16,579 bases of DNA. Origin: Pseudothermotoga sp. (GTDB lineage: Bacteria > Thermotogota > Thermotogae > Thermotogales > DSM-5069). Positions 14,768-16,579 of the stretch are shown one piece after another. Under the pieces are notes generated by a model that worked only from the letters and a program-made list of their open reading frames with translations, did not search any database and was not told the origin of the DNA. Numbering within the stretch: position 1 is the first letter of the stretch; each line of letters starts with the position of its first letter. The stretch covers positions 1 through 16,579 of the forward strand of contig JAPYWY010000010.1 in NCBI GenBank assembly GCA_028276125.1. Direction: 5' to 3'. The translations under genes were made by a program, and so were the position numbers.

Positions 14768-15318
14768 TATTTCACCTCGTAGACCTTTAGATCCGATTTT
14801 GTGTTTATGTTCACGAAACTTTTCTGCCAGTCATGGATATCTTGGAAGACTTCTTTTGTCAAGTACAGGACGTTGCATTGCTCAAACGCATCTCGAAAGG
14901 ATGCATTTCCATACTCGATAGAATAACTAAAGTAGATTTTCATGGACTCAGAGTAGAAAGCGTGTAAAGGGTGAATGCCGTCATCGAGCTTCGCGACGAC
15001 AGCATCGACATCTTTGAAGAAGTTTAGCATTCTGAGAACAACGGTGGGCATCAAAAAGGGCATATCGCAACCAACGACAAACAGATCGTCTTCGAGCACT
15101 TCCAGGGCGGTCAGAACTCCTCCAACGGGTCCTGCCTTGTACACGTCAACGATGTGCGGAAAGTTTTTGTATGGTCTGCCAACGAGTACGACGTCGTCGA
15201 AAACGCTCTTCAGCTTTTCGTAGATGTGTTCAATCATCGGTTTTGAACCGATGGGATATCTGCTCTTGTCTTCTCCGAACCTCGAAGAACTGCCACCATT
15301 CAAGATGATTGCCTTCAC
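14767..15318 (-). CDS. mobA: MobA-type molybdenum cofactor guanylyltransferase
   Basis: MobA joins GMP to molybdopterin to form the MGD cofactor used by formate dehydrogenases. The 183-residue protein has the nucleotidyltransferase P-loop-like motif LNGGSSSRFGEDK (6-18), a PIGSKPMIEHI segment (22-32), the guanine-binding region GPVGGVLTALE (63-73), and the metal-binding GCDMPF (83-88, D85). The length is normal for a stand-alone MobA. It starts at GTG 15318, overlapping the fdhA stop by 4 nt (GTGA). Its stop shares one base with the fdhD start, so all four formate genes are translationally coupled. In thermophiles the metal may be tungsten rather than molybdenum. The DNA here looks more AT-rich than the other operons. 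Confidence 0.92.
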   Translation of the reverse strand: MKAIILNGGSSSRFGEDKSRYPIGSKPMIEHIYEKLKSVFDDVVLVGRPYKNFPHIVDVYKAGPVGGVLTALEVLEDDLFVVGCDMPFLMPTVVLRMLNFFKDVDAVVAKLDDGIHPLHAFYSESMKIYFSYSIEYGNASFRDAFEQCNVLYLTKEVFQDIHDWQKSFVNINTKSDLKVYEVK

Positions 15319-16579
15319 GCTTTCTCCACCCTGACCGCGGTCACTTTGAAATTGGGTATCTTCGCGATTGGATCCAAAGGCTCACCCAAGGTTAATTCGT
15401 TGATGGGTGTTTCGTAGAAGTGGAACGTGCTGAAGATGGTCTTCGGTGGAACCTTCTCAGTTATCTTGGCCTTTCCTTTCACTCTTCCTCTTCTTGAGAC
15501 AACGTAGACCTCATCTCCATCCTTGATACCCATTTCCTGTGCATCGAGTGGATTAATCTCCAAGTACGGTTCGTTGATGTATTTGGCGATCGTGCTCCTT
15601 CTGGTCATGGTACCGGTGTGGAAGTGGAAAAGCAACCTTCCAGTGGTCAAGTAGAACGGATACTCATCGTCTGGGAGTTCGGGTGAATCTCGATATTCAA
15701 CGACATGGAATCTGCCAAGGCCGTCTGGTGTGTTGAATTTAACCGTGTGAAGTATGGGTGTACCTGGATCTTCGAGTGTCCTGCATGGCCACTGTAGACC
15801 CCTTTCCTTGATCCTCTCGTAAGTTATTCCTCCGTAGATTGGAGTGAGAGACCTGATCTCTTCCATAACCTCAGCAGGACCATTGTAATTCATCTCGTAA
15901 CCGAGTCTCTTCGACAACTGGCATATGATCCACCAGTCTGGTTTGCTTTCACCGATTGGTTCGAATGCCTTTCGAACCATTTGCACGCGTCTTTCTGTAT
16001 TCGTGAAGGTTCCTTCCTTCTCGAGGAAGGAGGCAGACGGCAGGATGACATGCGCGTGCTTGTTCGTCTCGTTTATGAACATGTCCAAAGAGACGAAGAA
16101 TTCGAGGCTCTTCAGGGCTTCTTCAACAACGGTTGCGTCCGGATCTGAAAGCCTTGGGTTCTCACCCATGATCACCATCGCTTTGATCTTTCCATCCAGC
16201 GCGGCGTGGAACATTTCGACGACGGTCAAGCCGACCTTCGCGGGGATTTTCGTGCCCCAAGCCTTTTCGAATTTCTCGATTACAGCAGAGTCTGTGACCT
16301 TCTGGTATCCGGAAAGTACATCCGGAAGTGCTCCCATGTCACAAGCACCTTGCACGTTGTTCTGACCTCTCAATGGGTTGACTCCAGCCCCTATCTTACC
16401 CAGATTGCCGGTGGCCATGGCCAGGTTCGCAATCGCCAAAACGTTGTCCGTACCGTGCTCGTGTTGTGTTATACCCATCGAGTAAACGATGGCTGCCTTT
16501 TCGGCCGAACCATAGAGTCGAGCGGCCTCTATGATTTTCTCTTTGGGAACGCCTGTTACCTTCTCAACGTATTCCGGGG
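15315..16579 (-). CDS. fdhA: Formate dehydrogenase alpha subunit, molybdopterin-binding (N-terminus outside window)
   Basis: The frame runs in from the right edge, giving about 421 residues of the C-terminal half of a molybdopterin oxidoreductase. It opens with VTGVPKEKIIEAARLYGSA and AAIVYSMGITQHEHGTDNV. The GITQH motif and the following GVNPLRGQNNVQGACDMGALP are characteristic of FdhA/FdhF-type enzymes. MGENPRLSDPDA and SFLEKEGTFTNTERRVQMV follow. The C-terminal molybdopterin dinucleotide-binding domain starts near YPFYLTTGRLLFHFHTGTMTRRS and ends about 110 residues later. The catalytic Cys/Sec, the 4Fe-4S ligands and the electron-accepting subunits would lie outside the window. Downstream mobA and fdhD are maturation genes for exactly this enzyme class, which supports the call. 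It oxidises formate to CO2 or works in reverse. Confidence 0.95.
   Translation of the reverse strand, partial: PEYVEKVTGVPKEKIIEAARLYGSAEKAAIVYSMGITQHEHGTDNVLAIANLAMATGNLGKIGAGVNPLRGQNNVQGACDMGALPDVLSGYQKVTDSAVIEKFEKAWGTKIPAKVGLTVVEMFHAALDGKIKAMVIMGENPRLSDPDATVVEEALKSLEFFVSLDMFINETNKHAHVILPSASFLEKEGTFTNTERRVQMVRKAFEPIGESKPDWWIICQLSKRLGYEMNYNGPAEVMEEIRSLTPIYGGITYERIKERGLQWPCRTLEDPGTPILHTVKFNTPDGLGRFHVVEYRDSPELPDDEYPFYLTTGRLLFHFHTGTMTRRSTIAKYINEPYLEINPLDAQEMGIKDGDEVYVVSRRGRVKGKAKITEKVPPKTIFSTFHFYETPINELTLGEPLDPIAKIPNFKVTAVRVEKA

Noticed and set aside
1..16579. CRISPR array, insertion sequence or phage genes
   Set aside because: I saw no regularly spaced direct repeats, transposase or integrase motifs, or attachment-site duplication next to the tRNA genes.
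15315..16579. Selenocysteine in the formate dehydrogenase
   Set aside because: The catalytic Cys/Sec position is in the N-terminal part outside the window, so nothing can be said about it. No in-frame TGA occurs in the visible half.

Overview
The window looks like chromosome from a thermophilic bacterium of the Thermotogae, most likely a Pseudothermotoga-type lineage with near-50% GC. This is inferred from three things: the close family look of UvrA, OsmC and other proteins to Thermotoga proteins as I remember them; strong GGAGG-type ribosome sites combined with very frequent GTG and TTG starts; and dense, overlapping operons. No database search was possible. There is no phage, insertion sequence or CRISPR array, and no gene-free stretch over 300 bases. 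The largest non-protein block (3939-4385) holds three tRNA genes, two promoters and a terminator.

Minus-strand block 1 (1-3938): uvrA, the damage-recognition ATPase of nucleotide excision repair, is followed after 4 nt by a secreted PHP-domain metal-dependent phosphoesterase that runs off the left edge. A promoter for uvrA lies just downstream of the tRNA terminator. Block 2 (4042-4369, minus): tRNA-Lys(UUU), tRNA-Leu(UAG) and tRNA-Gly(GCC), each with an encoded CCA end, with a near-consensus promoter before them and a GC-rich terminator after them.

Block 3 (4386-9081, minus): a seven-gene run in the order OsmC-like peroxidase, macrodomain protein, DUF1844 protein, YchF ATPase, DUF212 (divergent PAP2) membrane protein, YifB/ComM AAA+ ATPase and a small flavodoxin-like protein. 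Spacings run from a 26-nt overlap to a 22-nt gap. An extended -10 promoter overlapping the yifB stop codon may give the flavodoxin-like gene its own transcript.

Block 4 (9137-13187, plus): a peptide/oligosaccharide-type ABC transporter (family 5 binding protein and two permeases) without its ATPase genes. It is followed 1 nt later by a 229-residue protein that I do not recognise. Its promoter sits back-to-back with that of block 3, and their -10 boxes overlap.

Block 5 (13275-16579, minus): a formate cluster with fused junctions. It contains the C-terminal part of a molybdopterin formate dehydrogenase alpha subunit (fdhA), mobA (dinucleotide attachment to the molybdenum/tungsten cofactor), fdhD (sulfur transfer to the cofactor) and a FocA/NirC-type formate channel. 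Enzyme, cofactor maturation and substrate transport are thus encoded together. Blocks 4 and 5 converge on a strong hairpin at 13221-13250. The best candidates for undescribed biology are the unknown 229-residue protein in the ATPase-less ABC operon, the coupling of uvrA to a secreted phosphoesterase, and the overlapping divergent promoters at 9076-9111.
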